From the NCBI RefSeq assembly GCF_963583255.1, contig NC_084803.1, positions 7,864,238-7,928,237 of the forward strand: a stretch of DNA of 64,000 bases, in the 5' to 3' direction. This document shows positions 1 through 9,818 of the stretch, one piece after another. How positions within the stretch are numbered: the stretch's first letter is position 1; each line of letters opens with the position of its first letter. The notes below the pieces were generated by a model. That model saw nothing but the letters and a program-made list of their open reading frames with translations. It ran no database searches and was not told the origin of the DNA. The stretch comes from Pyrus communis (Eukaryota > Streptophyta > Magnoliopsida > Rosales > Rosaceae). The translations under genes and the position numbers were made by a program.

Positions 1-199
1 ATAGTCTTTCACCATTTTTGGGTTGACAAAAAGGGTTTTATTAATATGTAGTTCAGATTTAGATAAAAGAAAAATTACCAAAAACAAAGGTTCAAATATC
101 TTTAAATTTAGGTTTTAAATTGTTGATTACAAGTGTTTAAATACAAATTATAATAGATTTTGCACGGAAAAATATATTTTGAAGAACATGGAGCCCAAC

Positions 200-575
200 T
201 CGTTTTATGAGCACCTGGGAGTTTGCCTCATTCTATGTGCGCGGAGTCGCCTCGTCTTGTGTGCCCGGATTTGCATTGTTCTGCATGGGAGGTGTCCACA
301 TCATTTTGTGTGTCAAAAGCCTGCCCCTTTTTGCGTCCACAGAGGCCGCATTGTTTTGACTTGCATGGAACCAGCCTTGTCCTCCATGCACAAGGCTAGC
401 CTCGATTTGTGCAACGTATCTTGCTTCGTTTTCCATGCGCAGAGTTCGCCTTGTTTTGCGTCCTAGAAGCCCACCCTGTTTTCTGTAAGCGGAACCTGCC
501 TTGTTTTGTGCCATGGTTTGCCTCGTTTTGGTGAGTTGAGTCTACCTCGTTTTGCATGAGTCGAGCCCTCCCAAC
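200..575. repeat. Degenerate minisatellite, about 26-bp period
   Basis: A motif close to GCCTYGTTTTGTG recurs about a dozen times at roughly 25-30 base spacing, often followed by an ATGC or CATGG. Copies are diverged and indels disturb the period. Open frames through it on both strands are a by-product of the repetition, and I do not read any of them as a gene. Confidence 0.55.
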
Positions 576-1251
576 GCTTGTGTGTTTTGACAAAAGTTCA
601 ATTTTTTTTTAATTTTCGCAAAAATATTTTTCTTGAGTATTAAGTTAAACTTTTTTAGGAATTTGGAAGCAATTTTACGGTTTATTGAGCACCAAATGTA
701 TACTCAGTAGATATTTAAGCCGAAAACTAAAAAAATAAGTGAAAAAAATATAGTAGTGAGACCCACAACATTGTCAAATGGGGTTCAAAACTCAATAATC
801 TCAACGGAATGGTTTACGTTAATATTCAAAACTCCACAGTAATATGAAAGTGAAAATAATATCATTTATTAAAACAAAAAGAAAAAAAGAAAAAAAATGC
901 AGCGGTTATTATTTAAAACACTTTGAGCGAAATAGTCACACATATAGACATAGAAATAACGCGTGATAGAACATAATATAAATGCAAATATATCTACAAA
1001 GAAAGACGAGAATGCGACAGATGGCAGTAGAACTTGTAAAATGAAACAAAGGCATCTGAGAAAAGAAACTAGAAAGCTGGAATCGTCCTCCCATGGGGGT
1101 TTTATCAAGTATTTATTTACTTTTTTTATATACATGTCGATCATAAGACGGATAACACATAAAAGCTACCAAAGCCAATTTCAAACAGAAAAAAATAAAA
1201 ATAAAAATCATCTTCCATAAAATATCCAAGGACCTTTTGGATGTTTTTTGT

Positions 1252-1253
<2 letters not shown>

Positions 1254-1293
<40 letters not shown>

Positions 1294-1301
1294 GGGGGGG
1301 G
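1254..1301. repeat. Long G homopolymer
   Basis: A run of 39 G residues (1254-1292), one T, then a further run of 8 G. It gives an artificial polyproline frame on the minus strand. The length is prone to sequencing error. Confidence 0.95.
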
Positions 1302-2736
1302 TGTGTGGGCACACGCTGGTTATTTGAGAAGGAAAACTGAAATATAAAGGCCGGCACATGACACTTTCAAAAGCATGGGACCATCCAAAAACCCGCCTTT
1401 CTGCTTGAATTGAGGCCATCCATTCCATGAGCTGGCCGCCCGTACGCCTTCATTATACCAAAAATATATCAATATAAATATATTTTTTTTGTTGTTGTTT
1501 AATGAATCTGATTAATTTGTTTTGTTTTGTTGTTGAAGGGATATATAGTTCGTTGGTTGAGAGTGGGAAACAATCAAGACCAACATCTCTTACAGGGCAA
1601 GCATGAATTTTGGGATACAATTTTCATTTTTTCTTGTATTATGTGTAACCAAGTGTCAAACTTTATCGTAAGAGTCGTTTACGTGGGGTGCCTCATTTTT
1701 TGTTGTTGAGCGAATGAGCTAATTTTCACTAAATGGATGAACTTCACAAGAATTAACAATAAGAATTCATTTGCTTAAATTTTGAATTGAACTAGATTGA
1801 TTTCCATCTTAACCGAACCATTATTGATTCATACGAGGCTCTCAATCCTAATTCGGAAGCAATATTGTCATTTTGGATATAAGTGTTTTTAGTATAAAGA
1901 CATCAAAAAGTTAAATAAAAAAGTTCGAATTGTTTTGTGGAAAATCACTCAATAATGCATAAAAACTACTTTTTCTCTAACAAATAAGAGCTTTAATTTT
2001 TATGTAGGCTGTTTTCGTAAGTGATTTGGTCATTGGAAAATGTTATTAGCATGAGTCATGATTGTCACACGAACTCTTATCGTATGAGAATTTATACTCG
2101 CTCTCTTGATTATCATTAAATGAGTATGAACTTTACAAATTATGTTGATTAAAATCATACTTACCTAGCGATAATCAATAATGTGAAACCTGAGCAAATA
2201 TACACCTTTTATCTCATTGTGGAGAAAAACTTATGCCGAACTTGTCTTGTCATTGAATTTTGTTGAGTGACACTATATAAGTTTTTCTCCTCATCGTGAG
2301 GTCGTGCGAGAACCTTCTATATATTGTACAACTCACTTCAATCAACGGTACTGAATTATCCACGTAAGAATGAAAACTACAACTACTATGTTTAGCAAAT
2401 CTTTTTCAGATGACTTTAGACCGTTGATTTATATTTCAATCAATCAATAGTCCACATGTCATTTGCTGTATTTTCCGTTTTATGAATAATTCAATAATCC
2501 ACAATTTCAGCAATTTCTGCCAAATAAAATAAAATAAAAAATAAAACAGAGTTAACAGAGCGACAGAGAGAGAAAGCGAGTTAACAGGGCGATGGAGAGA
2601 GAAAGCGAGAGAGTGAAACCTTTCATTTTCGATTTTTGAACACCAAAAATGGCTGATTTGAGCTAATCTTACCGAGAAGAAAGAGAGAGAGTCGGTCGCC
2701 GTCGGTAGCTTACCGTAATTGCTTAGAGAGAGAGAC

Positions 2737-2738
<2 letters not shown>

Positions 2739-2780
<42 letters not shown>
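2739..2780. repeat. (GA)n microsatellite in the SNARE 5' leader
   Basis: An uninterrupted GA repeat ending about 42 bases before the ATG at 2823. GA/CT tracts are common in plant 5' leaders and core promoters, so it may be transcribed. A regulatory role is only inference. Confidence 0.9.
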
Positions 2781-2784
<4 letters not shown>

Positions 2785-2822
2785 TTTGAGCTGATCTTGG
2801 CGGTGGTTGTGGTGGCGGGGAG

Positions 2823-4343
2823 ATGGCGATACTGTACGCGCTGGTAGCACGGGGATCGGTGGTGCTAGCGGAGTTCAGCGGCACGGCGACGAACGCGAGC
2901 ACAATCTCCAGACAAATCCTCGAGAAAATCCCTGGCGACAGCGACACCCACGTCTCCTACTCTCAAGATCGCTACATCTTCCACGTCAAGCGCACCGATG
3001 GCCTCACCGTCCTCTGTATGGCCGACGAGACCGCCGCCCGTACGTCGTCGTTTTGTTTGACCCAATTCACAATTTCGCACAGTTTCCCTCCCCCAATTTT
3101 CAATTATTTTATTTTATTTTTTAATTTTGTTCGATTTTTGGTGCAGGGAGAATGCCGTTCGCTTTTCTGGAGGACATCCATCAGAGATTCGTGAGGACCT
3201 ACGGTCGCGCTGTTCATTCGGCTCAGGCTTACGGCATGAACGATGAGTTTTCTAGGGTTTTGAGCCAGCAGATGGAGTATTACTCCAATGATCCTAATGC
3301 CGATAGGATCAATCGACTCAAAGGCGAAATGAGCCAGGTAGAAAGATGTCAATTTTGTCACCAATTGACCAAGTTTAATCGTGGAATGTGGATCCAGTTT
3401 GTTCATTCTTTTTCTTAACGATTGTGGTTTGATTTCTTATTGAGTTTTCGGATTTGTAGGTGCGAAATGTGATGATTGAGAACATTGACAAAGTTTTGGA
3501 TAGAGGGGATCGCTTGGAGTTGCTGGTTGATAAAACTGCTAATATGCAAGACAATACCTTCCGGTTCAGAAAGCAAGCTCGCCGTTTCAGAACCAGTGTG
3601 TGGTGGAAAAATGTTAAGCTCACGTATGTTTTCTAAACTCAAAGCTCAATTCAATAGCTACAGAAACGTCGAAATTATCAATTTTTCTTTTCTTTTCATC
3701 TTATGATTTAAAGAGTTGTATGTACTTTATGCAATGGGTTACGTTTTCATGTCAGACGGTCACATTACTAAGCTGTCGGTTCATCTACGTATTCAATCCA
3801 CAGTTTGTGTTTGATTATCTGGCAAGAGTGTTTTATGTAATGGTAAAGTTACAAAGCTAGCGTGTCCAGCATGTTACGTTGCTAGACTGTCAATTCAACT
3901 ACGTATTCAACCCACAGTTTGTGCTAGATTGTCTGGCACGAGTGTTTTATGCAACGGTGATGTTTTTATGTCTGTCAGTATGGAATATTATGTTGCTAGA
4001 CTAGACTGTCAATTCAGCTATGTATAGATACCACAGCTTGTGTTATATTGTCTAGCAAGAGCGTTTTATACTTTTGTGTAATGGTAATGTTTTCTATCAG
4101 ATACTCTGGCATATTAGATTGCTTGACTGTCAAGTCAATTTGACTATATATTCAAACTCAGTTTATCGTAAATTTTATGGCAAGAGTATTTTTCATTCAT
4201 GTAAATGCATTATTTGTCTGCCCCCACTTACCAAGTGCTTTGAATCTTGCAGGGTTGCATTGATATTCCTTGTGCTAGTAGTAATTTATGTTGTGCTGGC
4301 TTTCGTTTGCCATGGCCTCGCACTACCCTCCTGCTTGAAGTAG
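2823..4343 (+). CDS. VAMP71: VAMP71-type R-SNARE (longin VAMP7 homologue)
   Basis: Four exons join in frame: 2823-3039, 3147-3337, 3460-3623 and 4253-4343, giving 220 aa, the normal length for plant VAMP711-714. All introns are GT-AG. The protein starts MAILYALVARG, the hallmark of the longin domain (about residues 1-110). An R-SNARE coiled coil follows (about 125-185), with the LDRGDRLELLVDKT core that carries the zero-layer arginine. A C-terminal membrane anchor (about 190-212) and a short Cys-containing tail end the protein. In the family, these tail-anchored SNAREs drive fusion at the vacuole and late endosome. The specific VAMP711/712/713/714 orthologue is not resolved here. The third intron is long and carries degenerate repeats. 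The gene is convergent with the FAR1-related gene, with 566 bases between the two stop codons. Confidence 0.95.
3740..4215 (+). repeat. Degenerate tandem repeat, about 115-120 bp, in SNARE intron 3
   Basis: Four diverged copies of a block that begins near GACTGTCAATTCAACTACG, continues through CCACAGTTTGTG and ends GAGTGTTTTATG. Copies start near 3769, 3883, 4004 and 4124. They are purely intronic and show no open frame. Confidence 0.65.
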
Positions 4344-4909
4344 TGAGCATGACAAACAAGTGAAATTGGAACGTGCTTTTGCTTTGTTTTCTTCCTCTTC
4401 TGGGTATATGGGATTCTTCTATTTAAACTTCCAGAGACGTAAGTTGTCAGATTCTTGTGTTTATGTGATTTCAAATCGCTCATTTGTGTGTGCAGCCTGT
4501 GGGAGTTTTGAACTGGTTCAGGTTGTATTTTCTTGTTTATCTTTTGGCCGCTAGGTTGTGTGTTTCTTGAAAACATAGCTTGATGAGTTTATTATATTTT
4601 TGGCTGGTCATATTTTATCTAGTTGTTTCTTGTATTGTGAATTTGATTAATAGACCGAAGAGCTTGGTTCGTGTTCATCAGCAAAACATAACTTTGTGAA
4701 ACTCATGGGTTTTGCCTATTTTGCACATTATATACACACTACAAAATAGCAATTGCCGCAGGCACTAGAAAGACTCCCTAACTGCTCTGGTTATTGCCCA
4801 AGTTTGTGTGTGTAGGAGTGAGTAAGCGTATGAATGCAGTTCAAAAGATGCCGCAGAGTCATCTTTCAAGAGGATATTTGTATACAGTACTATCATATAC
4901 CGTTCTTTG
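4344..4909. other. Shared 3' flank of two convergent genes
   Basis: This is the spacer between the SNARE stop and the FAR1-related stop. It probably contains both 3' UTRs. I see no further gene or repeat in it. Confidence 0.6.
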
Positions 4910-6916
4910 TTACACTTGGTTATCCTCTACAAGATGAAACTTGTTTAATAACTCCTCCAATGCTAGTAAGGTAGTCTTATAATTTTCTTCCGATTGTGCC
5001 CCTTCTTCCGCAACGGGAAGGGCAAGTTTATAGAGATGATTATACCAGTACACTGGGTTATACACGTCTATATCACTCGAGCTGTGATGGAGAAGATACC
5101 TGCACTTGAAATCTTTACTCCACCGTGGCAGAATATAGCGCGAAGGGACTTCTTCTACGCCGTTGTAATTAAGAACGTTCAATGCATGCCTGCATAGATA
5201 ACCTTTGTAGTTGAACAAACTGCAGATGCATCGTACATCAACTTGTGTTGATTCGTACAAAACCTCGTAGCATCGGACTTCCTTCTCGTTTCCTTCAACT
5301 TCAACCCGTTCCTTGACTATGTAGGTTAGTATAGACCCAGTCACATTCACCTGTCTTGTGTTGAAGCAGGCGTACATGCCCTCAACCTCCAACTGGAACC
5401 TCCTGAAAATTTCCTTCGTATACACCTTACGTAGCTGTTCCTCGAAATTACGTCTCGTTCTTAGTTCAAAGCTTGAACTCCTCGACTCCACATCTGCCGC
5501 CACCTCTTTCATGCGCTTCCGATGTAGAGCTAGATCGTACTTATCAACAAATTCCTTGAAAGACGTATGCTTATGCACATAACCATCAAAAAATGCAGTC
5601 GAGCTCTCATGTTCTCGGATAGGGATCATTCCTGCAAGAAATGTGTCTTTCAAGTACACCGGAACCCACATCTGCCGATCTTCGTACAATGTCTGAAGCC
5701 ATCTATTATCCCCTAGTTCGTGCCGCTTGATCATTTCTGCCCATGAAGTTTCAAACTCAGCTATCTTCAAGGAATTATAGACTGCTTTGTGCAATTGTCT
5801 CTTGATTTCGTCGTATCCCCTCAGTCCTCCCAATTTCTCTGGAACTCTCTGCATGATATACCACAAACAATAGCAATGGCGAGCGTTCGGGATAACCTCA
5901 GACACTGCACTTTGCAAGGGCTTACATTGATCAGTAATGAAAACTTGTGGAGGGCGCCCTAGCATGCATTTGAGCCATGCCCTGAGCATCCAAACAAAAT
6001 TTTCCTCCGACTCTTGCCCAAGGAAGCCGCAGCCCAACAAAATCGATTGTCCATGGTGATTTACGCCAACAAATGAAATCAGGGGGATTTCGTATTTGTT
6101 TGCCAAGCATGTTGTATCTACTGCGACCGTGTCGCAGAAGTAGCCATATGCAGCCCTGGACCTGGCATCAGCCCAAAACACATTCCTCAGGCGTCCATCG
6201 TCGTCAAGATCCATTAAATAATAGAAATTAGGGTTCGTCAGTTTCATTCGACAAAAGTAGTTATAAACTGCATGAGTGTCTCCTTCTTTAAGTTCCAAGT
6301 GCTTAGAGAGATCAATCGAATTCAAACCTTCAGTTTCACTAAAATTTGAGTATCCACTGCACCCAACGTCCATAACAGGTGTTCGATACAGCTTGATAGT
6401 ATGAACTTCTGTAACGGGCTCTGGGGGCGGTTGAGCACTTTTGGCAGCAAGAATCATTTTCTTATGCGACTTGTAAAACCTTTTGATTTGTGGACTCACC
6501 TGATGATTGTGTTCAAGCTCTAATTCGACTATTCTCCACCTTTTGGAGTCCACCAGCCTGATAATGACCATTGCAGGACAACCAGTTCTTGTTTCGGGTC
6601 TTGGATTATTGGCTTCACTCTTTTTCTTGAAACCTGCACTGCTGCAGCTTAGCTTTGCTCGATACCGCTCTTTTTTCTTTGATCTGAACCATGAATTGCT
6701 TACTCTGATGCCAAAGCCCTGTTCTTTACCATAGAGATTGTAAAAATCATATGCTTCATCAAATGAATCGAACTCTAAACCCACCGTAGGTTCTCCGGGG
6801 TCCTTTTTTCTGTTTGTTTCCCCAGTTCCATGATCATGCTCGGTAAAATCTCCCTCCAATTCATAGTCATCCCCTTCGTCAAAGACCGGCTCGGTGTTGA
6901 GAGAAACTTCTTCCAT
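4910..6916 (-). CDS. FAR1/FHY3-related (FRS) transposase-derived transcription factor
   Basis: One uninterrupted 668-codon coding exon. An acidic N terminus (residues 1-40) is followed by a FAR1 zinc-chelating DNA-binding domain (about 46-140, including RTGCPAM and a C-terminal LEHNHQVSP). A MULE-type transposase core follows (about 250-350, with DTTCLANKY and VFITDQCKPLQSAV). A SWIM zinc finger lies at about 563-577 (C-I-C, then C-R-H). The order and length are typical of plant FRS proteins, which descend from Mutator-like transposases and act in the nucleus as regulators in light and other signalling. This is a domesticated gene: the frame is full length and there are no terminal repeats next to it. 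A strong 3' splice site directly precedes the ATG, so the leader is probably spliced. I cannot assign the FRS subtype with certainty; FRS6/FRS8-like is my guess. Confidence 0.93.
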   Translation of the reverse strand: MEEVSLNTEPVFDEGDDYELEGDFTEHDHGTGETNRKKDPGEPTVGLEFDSFDEAYDFYNLYGKEQGFGIRVSNSWFRSKKKERYRAKLSCSSAGFKKKSEANNPRPETRTGCPAMVIIRLVDSKRWRIVELELEHNHQVSPQIKRFYKSHKKMILAAKSAQPPPEPVTEVHTIKLYRTPVMDVGCSGYSNFSETEGLNSIDLSKHLELKEGDTHAVYNYFCRMKLTNPNFYYLMDLDDDGRLRNVFWADARSRAAYGYFCDTVAVDTTCLANKYEIPLISFVGVNHHGQSILLGCGFLGQESEENFVWMLRAWLKCMLGRPPQVFITDQCKPLQSAVSEVIPNARHCYCLWYIMQRVPEKLGGLRGYDEIKRQLHKAVYNSLKIAEFETSWAEMIKRHELGDNRWLQTLYEDRQMWVPVYLKDTFLAGMIPIREHESSTAFFDGYVHKHTSFKEFVDKYDLALHRKRMKEVAADVESRSSSFELRTRRNFEEQLRKVYTKEIFRRFQLEVEGMYACFNTRQVNVTGSILTYIVKERVEVEGNEKEVRCYEVLYESTQVDVRCICSLFNYKGYLCRHALNVLNYNGVEEVPSRYILPRWSKDFKCRYLLHHSSSDIDVYNPVYWYNHLYKLALPVAEEGAQSEENYKTTLLALEELLNKFHLVEDNQV

Positions 6917-7081
6917 CTGAAATCACAATCATAAAAGCATAATCTTTTTAGGCACCATTAAACCTAAAGAAAACATCTTCGTCAAATACCGGCAGAGCGC
7001 CCAGCTGCCTATACAACAGCAAAAATGTGATGAAATTTTTGTTTTCAGGATCCATGTCTAACACAAATGTGATACAACAAC

Positions 7082-7140
7082 AAAAGGGAGGAGGGTTCTG
7101 TTAGGATTCCGTCGCGCCTAACACAACCCTCCTCCCTTTT
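7082..7140. repeat. Perfect 16-bp inverted repeat with nested 7-bp stem
   Basis: Arms AAAAGGGAGGAGGGTT (7082-7097) and AACCCTCCTCCCTTTT (7125-7140) are exact complements. Inside them TGTTAGG (7099-7105) pairs with CCTAACA (7117-7123), leaving an 11-base loop. It lies in the inferred FRS leader intron. Confidence 0.85.
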
Positions 7141-7326
7141 CAAGCTAAGGCACAACGGAATCACTGAAAAGTAACACTACCCAGTTGCCAAAAGGCCAGC
7201 ATAGAAACCATAATCTATTTTGCATACAACACAAAAATCTTAAAACATCCATTTTTGTAAACTCAGTAGTAAAATCAAAATTGTAAAAGAGTGAAAATAT
7301 CAGATTTGACTCTACTGTGTATTTAA

Positions 7327-7411
7327 TGCAATCACCATCTCGACGGCCAGATATAATTATGTGAATATATATACACTCACCATCGGACCATCGAGATGGT
7401 GATTGTATCAA
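7327..7411. repeat. Imperfect inverted repeat, about 20-bp arms
   Basis: GCAATCACCATCTCGACGG on the left pairs with CCATCGAGATGGTGATTG on the right across an AT-rich loop. It may be a short MITE remnant. No target duplication was identified. Confidence 0.6.
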
Positions 7412-7772
7412 AACGTGTAATTTTAGTAGGCAGTGCTGAAATATCACACCTTGAGCAAATTATAGTTTTCCTATAAAAAAACAAAAATCTTTACAAACTC
7501 ACAATTTCACAGACAAATGCACAATCGACAACCCCAAAATTAAGAAATAAAGAACTTGAAAGCCGCTCTTTGCCGTTGAATTTTCTTAATCTAACCCTAA
7601 CATACAGATTAAACACACAATTTAACTTTCTTTCACGTTCCCAACTTTTCTCGGCATCCAAACAGTTATAATAATCCAAGTCCAAGGTCAAAACGATCCA
7701 CTTAATCTCATGGCTAAATGCTAAACACACAGAAAATTAGAGTAATAGAGTGAGAATTTAGGCGATCTTACA

Positions 7773-9818
7773 GTGGTTTACCGGGTCGGACTCGGCGAGG
7801 CGGGAAATCAACTGTCAGAGACTCGGAGGAATTGGGGCTGAGTCAGGGCTCCGAGTTAGATGCTGGTGAAGGAAATGTGCGAGTCACACTTGGGATTACA
7901 GAGCTTTCACAAATCTATCGACCCTGTGCGCTGACACGTGGCTGAAACACTATTATATTGTGGGAGCATTTTTGCTCACAACCATAAGTATAATGTATAC
8001 TCATTATACACCTAATAATTTGTCACGTGTCCTTTCACGTAGTTATAGTTAACTTTTGCATTAAATGTTATTTTTTCAATTTAAAAAAAAAATTAACCAA
8101 TGTTAAGTGAAAGAACATGTGGTAAATGATTATGCATATGATTTGGTGAGTATACACGATAGTTTATGGTGATGAGCAAAAATATTCTCTTATACTGTTT
8201 AGTAATGCCAGAGAAATCAACTTTTATTGGTGACACATCACGTAATTAGTATATTTGATCTAAAATTTAATCTACCTAGTGTTATTTTATATTATTTATC
8301 TCTCCCCACGGTTTTATTTTTAGCGCAACTAGGGCTTTTTATTCATTTCAAATTTTGTATGCTTTTGAATATTTTCATTTTCCCACTTGAAATTTGTCAA
8401 TTTTCAGCTTTTCATATTCAATTTTTTGTCTCACATTTGTGCGATGAAAGGATGGGTTCGGTTGCATTCGATTAGACTTTTTGAGAAAACTGAAATCCAA
8501 ATCAAAATTATTATTTGATTTGGTTCGATTCAGTTCAATTTGGTTCAATTTTTTTAATATATATTTTTCTAACCTACAAATGAATAGGTGAAAAAAAAAA
8601 TCTAAGAAATAAGGCTTTCAACATATTTAGGCCTAAAGTTGGGTTTACTTAACCTTTGGGTTAATAGTACTTATAATTGGGCTTTGAATATACCCAACAT
8701 AAATAAACAAAAATATTAATTTATATCTTATTTGGTTATGTTTTTGAACTATCAAAATCGAAACTGAACAAATAGTTTAGTTTGATTGTCTTTTTGGTCT
8801 TGGTTTGATTTTCAATCGGTTCATAGGATGGTCAAGTATTGATCCTTAGTGTGTATCAAGATTGGAATGTAACAAAATTCATAAATGTAATATTGAGATT
8901 AGAACGTAACAAAATTCATAAATACAATACAAAATATGAAAGGGAAAATTTCTTCTTACGCCAGTCCAATGCCTTCACCATATGCACTGATCGAAGATGA
9001 GGAGAGCCGACAGCAGACATCAGTGTGTGACGAAAGACATGGGACGATAGAAGGTCTTTTTTTATTTGACCAAAAAAATATGGGAGGTCTTTTTTACCTT
9101 TTTATGTTTAACATTTTAGTTCAATATAATCAAACAAAAAAGTATATATGAGGATTTGTTTTTAGTTTTGTTAACAATTTTTTTTTTTATCTTCTGTGAC
9201 ACAAAGTTTAATAATTTTATCGATAATAAATAAACATAAAAGGTCGTCGCACCAAATTCTCAAGTAGTGAAAATAAAGCTGAAAAAAAAAGGCAAAATCC
9301 AAGAGTATATTACCGGTCCAAAAAGTATTAGAAACGATGACGTGGCCCCATGCAGCTGGAAAAGAAAAAATAGCCCCGGGCACCAGCGGATCTTCCCGAA
9401 GCACGTGCAGTCATAGCCCCCGATTGGCCCCATGACCCACGTGGGCCCCATCGCACGTGCAAATAGCCACCAGATCAACGGTCTTCTAACGTAGCGAAAT
9501 GAAACTTGGACGGATCACAACTAGCCAAACCTCAGAGAGGCAAAAAATTAGGAAAAAAGAAATAAAAATAAAAAAAATACAAAAAGGGTAAAGAGAAGCA
9601 GAGGGAAGCAGAGGGACGGCGCAGGTTAACTACAATGCGCCGCTTTGTGTCCAAAGTGCCCTCCCTTCTTCCTCTTCTTTTTGTACCCTCTCAAGGCTCT
9701 CACCACACACACCATCCTCTCCTCCTCCCTAAAATTGATCAAAAATAAAAATAAATAAATACAAAAACCAGAGAGTGAGGAGAGAGAGAAACGCGAACGA
9801 AACGAAACGAAACCCCTA
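7773..9818. other. Intergenic region between two divergent genes
   Basis: This holds the upstream flanks of the FRS gene (minus) and the MATH gene (plus). From about 7950 to 9500 it is AT-rich with no supported gene. From about 9330 the base composition rises in GC and includes GCACGTG-like G-box cores (for example near 9399-9406 and 9451-9457). A purine-rich tract runs from 9540 to 9810, fitting a promoter and leader for the gene at 9819. Confidence 0.5.

Larger units (their letters stand above)
1..2700. other. AT-rich intergenic region left of the SNARE gene
   Basis: I see no convincing gene here. The open frames are short, lack splice-consistent partners and resemble no family I know. The stretch holds a degenerate minisatellite (about 200-575), a long G homopolymer (1254-1292) and otherwise AT-rich sequence. 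From about 2540 the sequence becomes purine-rich (GAGAGA tracts), which fits the promoter and 5' UTR of the gene starting at 2823. Confidence 0.6.
6917..7771 (-). other. Inferred 5' UTR intron of the FRS gene
   Basis: On the minus strand the sequence just before the FRS ATG reads TGTGATTTCAG, a good acceptor. At 7771 there is a good donor, CACT followed by GTAAGATCG. The region upstream (about 7772-7870) is GC-rich and leader-like. This predicts a non-coding first exon ending at 7772 and an 855-base leader intron. It is an inference from splice signals only. The intron contains two perfect or near-perfect hairpins. Confidence 0.5.

Noticed and set aside
1141..1428. Minus-strand open frame with a polyproline stretch
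   Set aside because: The prolines come from the G homopolymer at 1254-1292; the rest has no gene-like features.
4910..6916. FRS gene as an active Mutator-like transposon
   Set aside because: It has the domesticated FAR1/FHY3 architecture, an intact single frame and no terminal inverted repeats nearby.
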